Below, piece after piece: positions 17,051 to 25,660 of a DNA stretch of 64,000 bases. Under the pieces are notes generated by a model. It was not told the origin of the DNA and did no database searches. It saw only the letters and a program-made list of their open reading frames with translations. Each line of letters opens with the position of its first letter. Position 1 is the first letter of the stretch. The translations under genes and the position numbers were made by a program. The DNA is taken from NCBI GenBank assembly GCA_030765455.1, contig JAVCCM010000008.1, positions 1-64,000 on the forward strand, written 5' to 3'. Source of the stretch: Candidatus Electryonea clarkiae. Its GTDB lineage: Bacteria; Electryoneota; Electryoneia; Electryoneales; Electryoneaceae.

Positions 17051-17075
17051 CCATTAAACGTAAATCGTAATATCG
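17044..17075. promoter_or_regulatory. Inverted repeat overlapping the -10, possible TetR operator
   Basis: CGATATT (17044-17050) and AATATCG (17069-17075) are perfect inverted repeats 18 bases apart, the first covering the -10 box. The position suits autorepression by the TetR protein encoded just downstream. Spacing is longer than in most TetR sites. Confidence 0.35.
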
Positions 17076-17118
17076 TTTATTCGTACCAAATACCAAAGTA
17101 TGATATTGAGAATTTCAG

Positions 17119-17730
17119 ATGTTGGAAAAAGATAAAACACAGATAGCAGAGAAACGTCAAAGGTTCTATACATCCGGTGAGCCACTTTTTGAGCGTTTTG
17201 GTTTCAAAAAGACTACAGTTGAAGATATCTGCGCTACAGCCGGAGTATCCAAGAGAACGTTCTACGAGTTATTTAAAGACAAGACAGAATTTTTCGCTCG
17301 AATGGCGCTTCATATTTCTGAAGATCTTTTGTATGAATGGCAAACAGGTCTGCCGGAGACCATGAATGCTCCATCAAAAATTCTATCATTCATTGACTTT
17401 TATGTTGAAATAATGATAAAACGCCCGGTATTCCGTCTATTCTCACAGGATCCGGAAGCGTTGCTGGCATTTGGAGTTCTCGGTTCGGAATTGAGCCTTT
17501 CACCGATTATTGAAGCTTTCCGTGAGATAATCGATCAAGGGAAAGATGAGGGAAATTTCAGAATCCTGGATACTGATATAGCTGTATGGATGATTATGTC
17601 TTTGATGGATAGTATGTATTTATTAGTACCGGAATTTTTTGAGACGGAATTTGATTCAGAAGAAAAAGAGGCAAAGTTGAAGTCCGAGATTAAACAATTT
17701 ATATTGCACGCTTTAGGAGGCAGAAATTGA
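17119..17730 (+). CDS. TetR/AcrR family transcriptional regulator
   Basis: 203 residues. The N-terminal HTH (about 20-65) reads 'FGFKKTTVEDICATAGVS' and 'RTFYELFKDKTEFF', a textbook TetR domain; the C-terminal ligand-binding domain is diverse as usual. Its stop overlaps the TTG start of the RND exporter, so it most likely controls this operon in response to an exported or lipid-like ligand. Confidence 0.93.
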   Translation: MLEKDKTQIAEKRQRFYTSGEPLFERFGFKKTTVEDICATAGVSKRTFYELFKDKTEFFARMALHISEDLLYEWQTGLPETMNAPSKILSFIDFYVEIMIKRPVFRLFSQDPEALLAFGVLGSELSLSPIIEAFREIIDQGKDEGNFRILDTDIAVWMIMSLMDSMYLLVPEFFETEFDSEEKEAKLKSEIKQFILHALGGRN

Positions 17731-20684
17731 AACGCAAAGAAAAGATATGGGCACGATGGTTGACCAATATTGCAGTTAGTCATCCCTGGCTTGTAATTAT
17801 AATCGTAAGCATAATTACAATTATTGCTATTGGTTTTGCCGAACATCTAGAGATGAGACTCAATTTTAAAGATCTATTACCTGCAAAGCATCCTGTTGTA
17901 CAATCTTACCAGGAAGTGCAGGAACGGTTCGGGGAGGCGTCCCTCGTCGTGGCACTCGAGGGAGATCGTCAGGCTATGATTGACATGGCTGAAGAGCTTG
18001 TACCTGAACTGAAAAAAATGGAAAGCCTTTACGTTGTCCAGGGTGAGATGCCATTGGACTATTTCCGTGATCACGGTTTTGTGCTCATGAAACCGGAGCG
18101 TTTTAAACGAAGCCTTAAGATGTTCGAAGATCGCAGCCTGGTAGGAACGTTTCGGAGTATGAATGACGATTACGAACGAGAATATACCGACAGTGAATCC
18201 AACCTGAAGCGTGATGAAACTGAAATAGCAAGAAGTATGCTGGGAATAATCCGCTCGCTTGAAATACTCTATTCAAATTTTGCCGGTAGAGAAGGAGCAG
18301 CTGATGTTAAAGAAGCAGCAGATGCTTTTATCCTGGGTGAACCCTGGATGTTATCGCTTGACCGAAAGATGCTCCTGATCAGTTGTATCCCCAAAGATAA
18401 CATGAATATGGAACTCGAGAGTTTGCTCGCTGCCGCAGAGGAAGCAGATGCACTGGTTGAAAACATAAACATGGCGCATCCGACTGTCCAGGCAAACCTG
18501 ACAGGTATGGCGAGAATCGGTCTCGATGAGATGAACAGCATTGGAGTTTATACCCAGTTGCTCTCTTTGGCAGCATTGTTATTTATTTATTTGCTACTTG
18601 CCTGGATATTTAAAAAATTTACACTCCCGTTGCTCGCTTTATTTCCATTGATTGTCGGCATCTGCTGGACACTTGGTTTACTGTATTTGTTCTTCGGAAG
18701 CCTCAATATGTTCACCATGATGATGATGCTTATCCTGCTTGGACTCGGAATAGACTTTTCGATTCACCTGGTGTCTCGATTTTTTGAGGCTATGGGAGAT
18801 GGAAGCGATATTGAATCAGCCCTGACGTTGTCTCTTAGTGACACCGGTACCGCGATAATTACAGGTGCCATGACAACCGCGCTTGCTTTTTTTGCCCTGA
18901 CTATTGCAGATATGCAAGGTATTTTTGAGTTTGGTGTGGCATGTGGTGCAGGTATCCTTCTTACTCTGATTGCCATATTTATCACTCTTCCATCACTACT
19001 TGTTCTGCATCATAAATTTTCAGAATGGTGCAGAAAATGTAAAGCTGACGGACTTGGTAATTTTGAAGTGTTTCTACTCTCAGGGTATTTCTTCAGTCAT
19101 TTAATAATCTGGTTTTTCAGAAAGAGATTAATTTCCTGGTATTTGGAAAGCAGACAGAAAGGTTACGGCAAGTTTCAGCTATTTTTACTTAGTATCTGCT
19201 TTGATCTTTTGCCAATACTCTGGTTTTTCAAGAAACGATTTAGAAGCTGGTATCTGAGAAAAATAGTCAAAGCACGTAAGAAGCACATCCCAACCGGGCA
19301 GCCAACTAAAGAAGTGTATCAGTCATATCGTTGGATTGGTGCAATTGCTCGAACCGGTTGGAACAAATCCTGGTTATTTTTGACGATAGCCATTGTTTTG
19401 ATGATAGCTTCGTATTGGGCAATGAAACAAATCGAATTTGAATACGACTTCCTTGAAATGGAACCGGCAGGGCTTAAATCCGTTGAGTTGCAGCGAGAGA
19501 TTCCCAAAAGATTTGGAATAGCCGATCATTCAGCCTGGTTGATTACCGACAGCATCGAAGAGAGTAGGGTATTAAAAGAAAAACTTCGTAAGAAAAGTAT
19601 GATTGGTGAAGTGGTTTCGATAAGCGATTATATACCGGCTGAGGAACGAATCAAGGAATACGCCCCCATGCTGGAAGAGTTCAGACGTAATATCCTGAAA
19701 CAGAATCTGCCCGGATGGAGTGAGGGAGATGCTATCAAACTTGCTGATGAATTAGACAGGCTCTGGGACAACCTTGATCTAATGAGTAATCTTGCCTATA
19801 CAAGCGGATTAGATAGAATTGTAAGGGTAATTGACCAGTTAACCGGTTATGACACAGAAGCCAATATTACCGATACAACTGCAGTTCTACCCAGCCTGAC
19901 TCGGATGTTACGACGGGGAGTCGATGAGTACCGGGCAGTACAAATTGCAGAAGAGTGGGGCGAAAGAATGACAACGAATATTTACAGCATGTCCGATTCT
20001 TCGCCACTTGCTATTGATGACCTGCCGGAAGAAGTACGGAAAACCCATCTACCTCGTAGCGGTGATGGATTTCTGCTGTCAATATTTCCCAGGAAATATC
20101 TTTTTGACAGGGAAGCCCTGGAAGCTTTTGCTGAACAAACAGCGGCGGTTCATCCTGGGATTTCCGGTTCGGAACAATTATTTCTTCTCATGATGGATAA
20201 AACACTGGAAGAGGGAAGCCGTGCGGCATGGCTGGCATTGATAGTGATCGCATTGCTTTTATTAATCCATTTCCGTGGACCGGTTGGATTGCTTGCTATG
20301 GTACCTCTTATCTCAGGGGCGTTACTCATGATCGGATTAATGTATTTAATTGGAATGAAGTATAACTTTATGAACATGATTACGGTTCCAATTATTTTGG
20401 GAATTGGAATAGACGACGGCGTTCATGCAATACACCGTTTCCGTCACCAAACGGGTGCGGGCGACCTTAGAATATTTAACAGTTTCCGTTTCGTGGGTAA
20501 AGCGATCCTGTTGAGTTCATTGACTACAATGATCGGTTTTGGCAGTGTCGGTTTATACTCGATGCGAGGGATGGCAAGTTTCGGGCAGGTGCTGTTCATG
20601 GGAGTTGGAGCATGTTTCCTGACAACTGTTTTTGTTCTACCGGCAGTGCTGAAACTATTCTACGGAAAAACAGCGAAAGTGTAG
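17727..20684 (+). CDS. RND/MMPL-family exporter
   Basis: 985 residues starting at TTG 17727 (TTGA overlap with tetR). One N-terminal membrane segment, a large periplasmic loop, then two halves each with a sterol-sensing-like block: 'LLGLGIDFSIHLVSRFFE' (about 340-357) and 'LGIGIDDGVHAIHRF' (about 891-905). This is the hydrophobe/amphiphile exporter branch of the RND superfamily (MMPL/HpnN-like), driven by the proton gradient and usually exporting lipids. The LolA-like periplasmic protein and beta-barrel downstream complete a route for moving a lipid or lipoprotein to the outer membrane, which is inference from context. Between the halves (430-520) lies a basic segment with two similar hydrophobic stretches ('WFFRKRLISWYL' and 'WFFKKRFRSWYL'), an unusual internal duplication. 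Confidence 0.9.
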   Translation: MKRKEKIWARWLTNIAVSHPWLVIIIVSIITIIAIGFAEHLEMRLNFKDLLPAKHPVVQSYQEVQERFGEASLVVALEGDRQAMIDMAEELVPELKKMESLYVVQGEMPLDYFRDHGFVLMKPERFKRSLKMFEDRSLVGTFRSMNDDYEREYTDSESNLKRDETEIARSMLGIIRSLEILYSNFAGREGAADVKEAADAFILGEPWMLSLDRKMLLISCIPKDNMNMELESLLAAAEEADALVENINMAHPTVQANLTGMARIGLDEMNSIGVYTQLLSLAALLFIYLLLAWIFKKFTLPLLALFPLIVGICWTLGLLYLFFGSLNMFTMMMMLILLGLGIDFSIHLVSRFFEAMGDGSDIESALTLSLSDTGTAIITGAMTTALAFFALTIADMQGIFEFGVACGAGILLTLIAIFITLPSLLVLHHKFSEWCRKCKADGLGNFEVFLLSGYFFSHLIIWFFRKRLISWYLESRQKGYGKFQLFLLSICFDLLPILWFFKKRFRSWYLRKIVKARKKHIPTGQPTKEVYQSYRWIGAIARTGWNKSWLFLTIAIVLMIASYWAMKQIEFEYDFLEMEPAGLKSVELQREIPKRFGIADHSAWLITDSIEESRVLKEKLRKKSMIGEVVSISDYIPAEERIKEYAPMLEEFRRNILKQNLPGWSEGDAIKLADELDRLWDNLDLMSNLAYTSGLDRIVRVIDQLTGYDTEANITDTTAVLPSLTRMLRRGVDEYRAVQIAEEWGERMTTNIYSMSDSSPLAIDDLPEEVRKTHLPRSGDGFLLSIFPRKYLFDREALEAFAEQTAAVHPGISGSEQLFLLMMDKTLEEGSRAAWLALIVIALLLLIHFRGPVGLLAMVPLISGALLMIGLMYLIGMKYNFMNMITVPIILGIGIDDGVHAIHRFRHQTGAGDLRIFNSFRFVGKAILLSSLTTMIGFGSVGLYSMRGMASFGQVLFMGVGACFLTTVFVLPAVLKLFYGKTAKV

Positions 20685-20703
20685 CTGAATGATTTCCGAT
20701 GTT

Positions 20704-20778
20704 CTGTCAGGTCTTGAACGCAGTGGTGACCTGACAGCGATCTCCGTCAGTTCACCGCTTCGCTAAAGAACTGACGGA
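20704..20778. repeat. Two adjacent hairpins in the exporter operon
   Basis: CTGTCAGGTC/GACCTGACAG (20704-20737) and TCCGTCAGTTC/GAACTGACGGA (20743-20778). They share GTCAG-x-TC and sit in the 207-bp gap before the LolA-like gene; they could be REP-type insertions or attenuate transcription. Confidence 0.6.
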
Positions 20779-20891
20779 ACAAACAAAAGAATACAGGATA
20801 TAAGGATATTTAAGATATACAGGATAATTACTTTGCAGATTAGGCGCGAGTCAAAATCATCGAGCATGATTCAAGAGGAAGGATTGAAATA

Positions 20892-21674
20892 ATGTGTATT
20901 TATGATAGTTATCAACGCTTTGCAGGATTTGTATTGGTTTTAATCCTGATGTTTGTTTTATCAACATTTCCAGTGCTCGGGATTGAAAATCCTGTCGAAT
21001 TGCTGAAAAAAATCGATGCGGCAGAGAATATTCCTCACTCGTTCAGTATTGTAAAGCAAACTATTACAACATCAGGCGGCAGTGAACGCACCATGACGAT
21101 GAAAGCATGGTCAGCAGAGAATGGTGAACTTTCATTGATGGTTTATACCGATCCTCGTAGGGTTGCTGGTGACAAGATTCTTCAACGGGATAGCGGCGAT
21201 AATATCTGGTATTATATGAACAGGCGTGATGTAACACGTCATTTCACAGGCAGTTCACGAAAACAGAGTGCTATGGGTTCCGATTTTTCTTATGAAGATT
21301 TGTCGCAGGGTGACCTGGTAGAAGATTATAATGCCGAAATCGTGGGTGAAGAGAATATTGATGGAACTCCATGTATCAAATTAAAATGCACACCAACCGA
21401 GAGTGGTCCTTCATATCAATTTATCTATTTATGGGTAGGTAATAATGATTATTTGACAAGAAAGATTGAGTATTACGATGAAGACGGTCACCTCAAAACG
21501 CTATATTTGTCTGAATTTCAAACTATTGAAGGACGGTTGACACCAATGAAAATGGAGATGGTTAGTAAGCGTGAAAGTTCAAGAACCCTGATGGAAAATG
21601 TATCAATCAGTTTTAAGGAAGAGCCCGATGCATCGCTGTTTACAAAAGAAGCACTGACCAGGGAAATGCGATGA
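20892..21674 (+). CDS. LolA-like outer membrane lipoprotein-sorting protein
   Basis: 260 residues with an N-terminal signal segment (about 9-32, ending near 'VLGIEN'). The mature part has the half-barrel signature of the LolA-like family that accompanies RND exporters: 'RRVAGDKILQRDSGDNIWYY', 'DFSYEDLSQGD', 'PCIKLKC'. Such proteins bind lipid chains in the periplasm. It overlaps the downstream beta-barrel gene by 4 bp (ATGA). It probably accepts substrate from the exporter, by analogy. Confidence 0.85.
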   Translation: MCIYDSYQRFAGFVLVLILMFVLSTFPVLGIENPVELLKKIDAAENIPHSFSIVKQTITTSGGSERTMTMKAWSAENGELSLMVYTDPRRVAGDKILQRDSGDNIWYYMNRRDVTRHFTGSSRKQSAMGSDFSYEDLSQGDLVEDYNAEIVGEENIDGTPCIKLKCTPTESGPSYQFIYLWVGNNDYLTRKIEYYDEDGHLKTLYLSEFQTIEGRLTPMKMEMVSKRESSRTLMENVSISFKEEPDASLFTKEALTREMR

Positions 21675-22876
21675 AGAGCCGAAAAATAACTATGATGGTT
21701 TTCGCTGTGTTTATGTTTGCTCCGATTATTTTTGCAAGTGATCTTGAGATTTCCGGCTACTATGAGAATACACTTCAAGGTGATTATACCGACGATAATT
21801 CAGAGGCGATCCTTGATGCTTCTAAATTACGCCTTGATTTTTCCTCCGGCGGCGGGAAAAATGAACTGCAGTTCAAAGGTAATATCAATTTTATCGCAAA
21901 TCATGGTCCGGTCAGCAGGGACATTTCACCGTTTCTACCTGCTACTGTGACAGATTCACTGGATTCGATGGGTCTGCCTGTGATGATCTCTTTTCCCGGC
22001 GAAAGGATATTTCTTGATAATGCTTACCTGACTTGGCGTCATGGTTCTTCAAGAATCAGGGTGGGCAGACAACAGCTTAGTTGGGGTACAGGATATATTT
22101 TTAATCCTACCGATCTTTTCCACAGTAAAAATATTCTGGATCCCACATACGAAAAGGAAGGAGTTACCGCTATACGTGGGGATTATTACTGGGGAGTTGG
22201 CGGACAGCTTTCTCTTATCACAACCACGGATGACAGTTTTGAAGATGCCGGATATGCATTACGGGCAGGCACTCATCTAAGTTCTATTGGATATGATATT
22301 GCTGTAACACTTCACCAGATAACCGACTCAACTGCTATTGAAATAGCGAGTATGGAAACTGATTCTGGTACAATTGATTATCCCCAAGTACTCCACCAAC
22401 AAAGACGGGCAATAGGTTTTGAGGCAAGCGGAGAATTTTTCGGTCCGGGTGTGTGGTTCGAGGGAAATTATAACAAGATGGAAACTGAGGATGATTTTAT
22501 CAGGGCAGTTGCCGGAATAGATTATACACTGGATAACGGTACCTACCTGATGTTGGAGGGGCTGTATAACGGACGTGGAAAATGGGAGGATCCATACCCG
22601 GTAACCGGTTGGCTTGAGAATATAATGTTTGGGGAGCCGATCTCCCAATTAATGCTTTTCAGTGGTATCCGGCATGATCTAACCGACCTCTTGATGGGCA
22701 GCCTTTACGTGATTGGGGGTAGTGACGGTGCGGTAGTGTTAAACCCACGTCTTGATTATAGCCTGGCACAGAATGCTGATCTGATTGTATTTGGCGGGGT
22801 TACGTTTGGAAAAGAAGAAAGTCAGTTCCCTCCCGGTTTGTACTCCCTTATTGCAAGGGCAACAGTATATTTCTAA
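21671..22876 (+). CDS. Outer membrane beta-barrel protein of the RND operon
   Basis: 401 residues, signal peptide 1-22 ('FMFAPIIFAS'). The rest shows alternating amphipathic strands ending in aromatic residues, with 'RIRVGRQQLSWGTGYIFNPTD' like the DUF1302/alginate-export type barrels, and a C-terminal 'RATVYF', an outer-membrane insertion signal. ATGA overlap with the LolA-like gene. In similar operons this protein is taken as the outer membrane end of the export route. Confidence 0.75.
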   Translation: MKSRKITMMVFAVFMFAPIIFASDLEISGYYENTLQGDYTDDNSEAILDASKLRLDFSSGGGKNELQFKGNINFIANHGPVSRDISPFLPATVTDSLDSMGLPVMISFPGERIFLDNAYLTWRHGSSRIRVGRQQLSWGTGYIFNPTDLFHSKNILDPTYEKEGVTAIRGDYYWGVGGQLSLITTTDDSFEDAGYALRAGTHLSSIGYDIAVTLHQITDSTAIEIASMETDSGTIDYPQVLHQQRRAIGFEASGEFFGPGVWFEGNYNKMETEDDFIRAVAGIDYTLDNGTYLMLEGLYNGRGKWEDPYPVTGWLENIMFGEPISQLMLFSGIRHDLTDLLMGSLYVIGGSDGAVVLNPRLDYSLAQNADLIVFGGVTFGKEESQFPPGLYSLIARATVYF

Positions 22877-22896
22877 ATGATTGTAACGAGTTAAAA

Positions 22897-23020
22897 AGTT
22901 TAGAGTCCAAAAGTTTAGAGTCCAACCTTCAGGTTGTTTTTTACACACTTCAATGTGAACTCTAAACTACCCACACTGAAGTGTGTACTCTAAACTATCC
23001 ATACTGAAGTGTGTACTCTG
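22897..23020. repeat. Palindrome cluster (CAACCTTCAGGTTG and ACACTGAAGTGTGT)
   Basis: One CAACCTTCAGGTTG (22923-22936), an ACACACTTCAATGTGA palindrome, then two tandem units of about 29 bp, each ACTCTAAACTA-CCA-ACTGAAGTGTGT. Related to the array at 13513. The rest of the gap to 23249 shows nothing recognisable. Confidence 0.75.
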
Positions 23021-23249
23021 AATTAGGCTCTTGCCATCATCAATATATAGTATTATAATTTACACGAATTTTTGTGAATACAAGTGCGTCGGATCTTCTG
23101 ATCTGACGTTTGCACTCATGCTTTCAAATATTGCGCATAGATTCTTGTTAATTAATAAACAACAAGAATTATGACCTTTAAAATTGAAATGACACTTTCT
23201 TTTATAACTGGACGAGTAAACTATTAATCTGAGAAAGAATCACAAGAGA

Positions 23250-24188
23250 ATGAATATACTTCTTACCGGTGGAGCGGGATTTATAGGATCACATGTAGGT
23301 GATTTGCTGATTGAACATGATCATCAAGTCACTATAGTTGATGATTTAAGCGCAGGTCGCAGAAGCAATCTCCCCCCCGGCTGTGATTTTTATGAAATGG
23401 ATATTCGTTCGAAAGAAATTAATAGTTTATGGCAGGAGAAACAGTTTGATACCCTCGTTCATCTTGCAGCACAGATGGATGTACGGAAGAGTGTGGAAGA
23501 CCCTCTATTTGATAGTGACGTTAACATCAGGGGTTCGCTAAACCTGATGGAGGCGGGGAAAGATAATGGTCTTAAACGGGTAGTGTTCACCTCGACAGGC
23601 GGGGCTGGATATGATGACAACGTAACATTTCCAACACCTGAGAGTACCCCGGCAAAACCAATTTCGCCCTATGGCATTGCGAAGATCTCTTTTGAATTAT
23701 ACTTAAGATACTATGAAAGACAATATGGTATTCAAAATATAGCACTTCGGCTGGCAAATGTTTATGGACCCCGTCAGAATCCTTTCGGTGAAGCGGGAGT
23801 GGTTGCTATTTTTGCACAGAGGCTGCTTGCAGATAATGATATAATTATTAATGGAGATGGACTCCAGACAAGGGATTACGTATTTTGCCAGGATATAGCG
23901 AAAGCGATTCACCTGGCGCTTGCTTACGAGGATAATGGATTCTTTAATATTGGGACGTCCATTGAAACAAGTGTTGTAGAGATATTTCAATTAATCCGCC
24001 AGGCTACCGGATCGGACGCAGGAGAGCTGCACGGTCCTGAACAATCAGGTGAAGTAAGACGGAGTGCTCTTGACGTTGCGCTTGCCGAAAAGGAACTTGG
24101 ATGGAAACCTGTAGTAACATTACAGGAAGGAATCAGGGAAACGATAGAATATTTCCGGCAGCTTCAGATCGATCCTGATAAGAGATAA
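23250..24188 (+). CDS. NAD-dependent nucleotide-sugar epimerase/dehydratase (GalE-like)
   Basis: 312 residues, extended SDR fold. NAD site GGAGFIG (7-13), 'DDLSAGRRSNL' after strand 2, and catalytic Y141-x3-K145 in 'SPYGIAKI', with the serine/threonine in 'FTSTGGAGY' (113-121). 'RLANVYGPRQNP' and 'GDGLQTRDYVF' form the nucleotide-sugar pocket. Most similar to archaeal/thermophile-type UDP-glucose 4-epimerases, so it probably supplies UDP-galactose or a related sugar for surface polysaccharide. It stands alone upstream of two lipid/membrane genes. Confidence 0.88.
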   Translation: MNILLTGGAGFIGSHVGDLLIEHDHQVTIVDDLSAGRRSNLPPGCDFYEMDIRSKEINSLWQEKQFDTLVHLAAQMDVRKSVEDPLFDSDVNIRGSLNLMEAGKDNGLKRVVFTSTGGAGYDDNVTFPTPESTPAKPISPYGIAKISFELYLRYYERQYGIQNIALRLANVYGPRQNPFGEAGVVAIFAQRLLADNDIIINGDGLQTRDYVFCQDIAKAIHLALAYEDNGFFNIGTSIETSVVEIFQLIRQATGSDAGELHGPEQSGEVRRSALDVALAEKELGWKPVVTLQEGIRETIEYFRQLQIDPDKR

Positions 24189-24252
24189 AGCATTATAAGT
24201 AAAGTATAAGGATTTCATTACGACTGTTTATCAAAAAAAGTGGTTTCGGTAT

Positions 24253-24903
24253 TTGACTATTTGGGCGTGGCCCAAACGTACTGTAAAAGGGATTATAGAA
24301 GATGATCCCAATTTCGGAGTAATTATCCTTGGAATCCTTGTCGGGATTACAGCCGCTTTACGTTCAAGCGTACTCAACGGTTTACATCCTCTTCCTGATT
24401 TGATTGGTCACAATACCTTACTGGATGATATCATCAATGTAGGGATTGGACATTCCCCGGGAATCTTCATGACTGCCGCTTCTATTATTATATTTGGAAG
24501 TGTTATGGGTGTTGTGCTGGTACTGTTGGGCGGTTTTCTCCTGCGATTGGGTGGGTTGATCAGTGGTGGACATGGATTATCCAAAAATATTCGTACAGTT
24601 GTAGCATGGTCTTTCGCGCCTTACACGATATTATTTCCAATATGGGTATTAGTTGCTATATTTAACGCAGGTGATTTCAGGCAGTTAGGCATTGCAACTT
24701 CAATCGCAATGTCAAGTATCGGTTGGTATCTACCGGTATTATTTTTCCTGGATAATGCAATCAGAATACTTTGTTTAACATATTTGATTATCTCGCTCGC
24801 GGATGTACACAAGATTTCACCGATTCGTTCCGTTGCAGTTGTATTAATTGCGTTTGTACCTCTTACGCTCGTTGTAATCCCCTGGCAGGGATTTCATTTT
24901 TAA
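24253..24903 (+). CDS. Yip1-domain-like integral membrane protein
   Basis: About 216 residues with five or six hydrophobic segments. The opening 'WAWPKRTVKGIIEDDPNFG' and the conserved 'GHGLSKNIRTVVAWSFAPY' loop match bacterial Yip1-family proteins, whose function is unknown. The TTG 24253 start is uncertain. pgpA follows after 42 bp on the same strand, hinting at a shared membrane-lipid context. Confidence 0.7.
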   Translation: MTIWAWPKRTVKGIIEDDPNFGVIILGILVGITAALRSSVLNGLHPLPDLIGHNTLLDDIINVGIGHSPGIFMTAASIIIFGSVMGVVLVLLGGFLLRLGGLISGGHGLSKNIRTVVAWSFAPYTILFPIWVLVAIFNAGDFRQLGIATSIAMSSIGWYLPVLFFLDNAIRILCLTYLIISLADVHKISPIRSVAVVLIAFVPLTLVVIPWQGFHF

Positions 24904-24945
24904 TTCGAAAATCTATAATCCAGACATAGAAACTCCGGCTTTTCA

Positions 24946-25491
24946 TTGAAGCATCATACCTCAGAAAAAAAGTTATTTGGTATCCCCATCAAACCCGGTA
25001 GAACCGGTGTTCCAACAGGTACTGAACCACCACCCATTGCAAAATTATTGACAAGAGTTTTCGGAACCGGATTGGGAACCGGATATACGCCATTCGCTCA
25101 AGGCACCCTCGGAAGTGCGTTATTTGTAATTCTGTGGGTATTATTTGTGCCTGCGAAATTATCGTATGAAATCATAATTACATTGTTGATTCATGGGGCA
25201 AGTGTTCCGTTATCCGGTTGGGGAGAACGGATATGGGGACCTGATCCCGGACGTATTACCATAGACGAATTTGCAGGTCAGGCTGTAGCACTGATCGGAG
25301 TTCCCAGGAAACCTTTTTATATAATCTCAGCCTTCATTTTATTCAGGATTTTTGACAGCTTGAAATTGAAAGTGATCAAAGAGAGAGTCGAGACTTTGCC
25401 CGGAGGTTGGGGAGTAACCCTTGATGATACAGCCGCAGGATTAATCTCCCGAATAATCATTGCAATTATTAGAAAATTTTCTGCCGCTTAA
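24946..25491 (+). CDS. pgpA: Phosphatidylglycerophosphatase A
   Basis: 181 residues from TTG 24946. Dephosphorylates phosphatidylglycerophosphate to phosphatidylglycerol at the inner membrane. Family blocks: 'TGLGTGYTPFAQGTLGSAL' (usually PGTxGS; here AQGTLGS), 'DPGRITIDEFAGQ' and 'FILFRIFDSLKLKVIK' followed by 'GGWGVTLDDTAAG'. The DE and DD pairs that bind metal are kept. About 35 N-terminal residues before the domain are unusually proline/glycine rich. Confidence 0.92.
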   Translation: MKHHTSEKKLFGIPIKPGRTGVPTGTEPPPIAKLLTRVFGTGLGTGYTPFAQGTLGSALFVILWVLFVPAKLSYEIIITLLIHGASVPLSGWGERIWGPDPGRITIDEFAGQAVALIGVPRKPFYIISAFILFRIFDSLKLKVIKERVETLPGGWGVTLDDTAAGLISRIIIAIIRKFSAA

Positions 25492-25660
25492 AGTTCAACC
25501 TTCATCCTTATATCGTCTCCCGTTGATTATTTCCCTTGAATGTGTCAATGTTTTACTACTGTAGTAGTTCATAAGACTTTATGATCTTATCCTTATAATC
25601 ATTGCTATTAGCACGACCTGTTCATATCTTTAATATTCATACCAATAAACTGGGGAAAAG

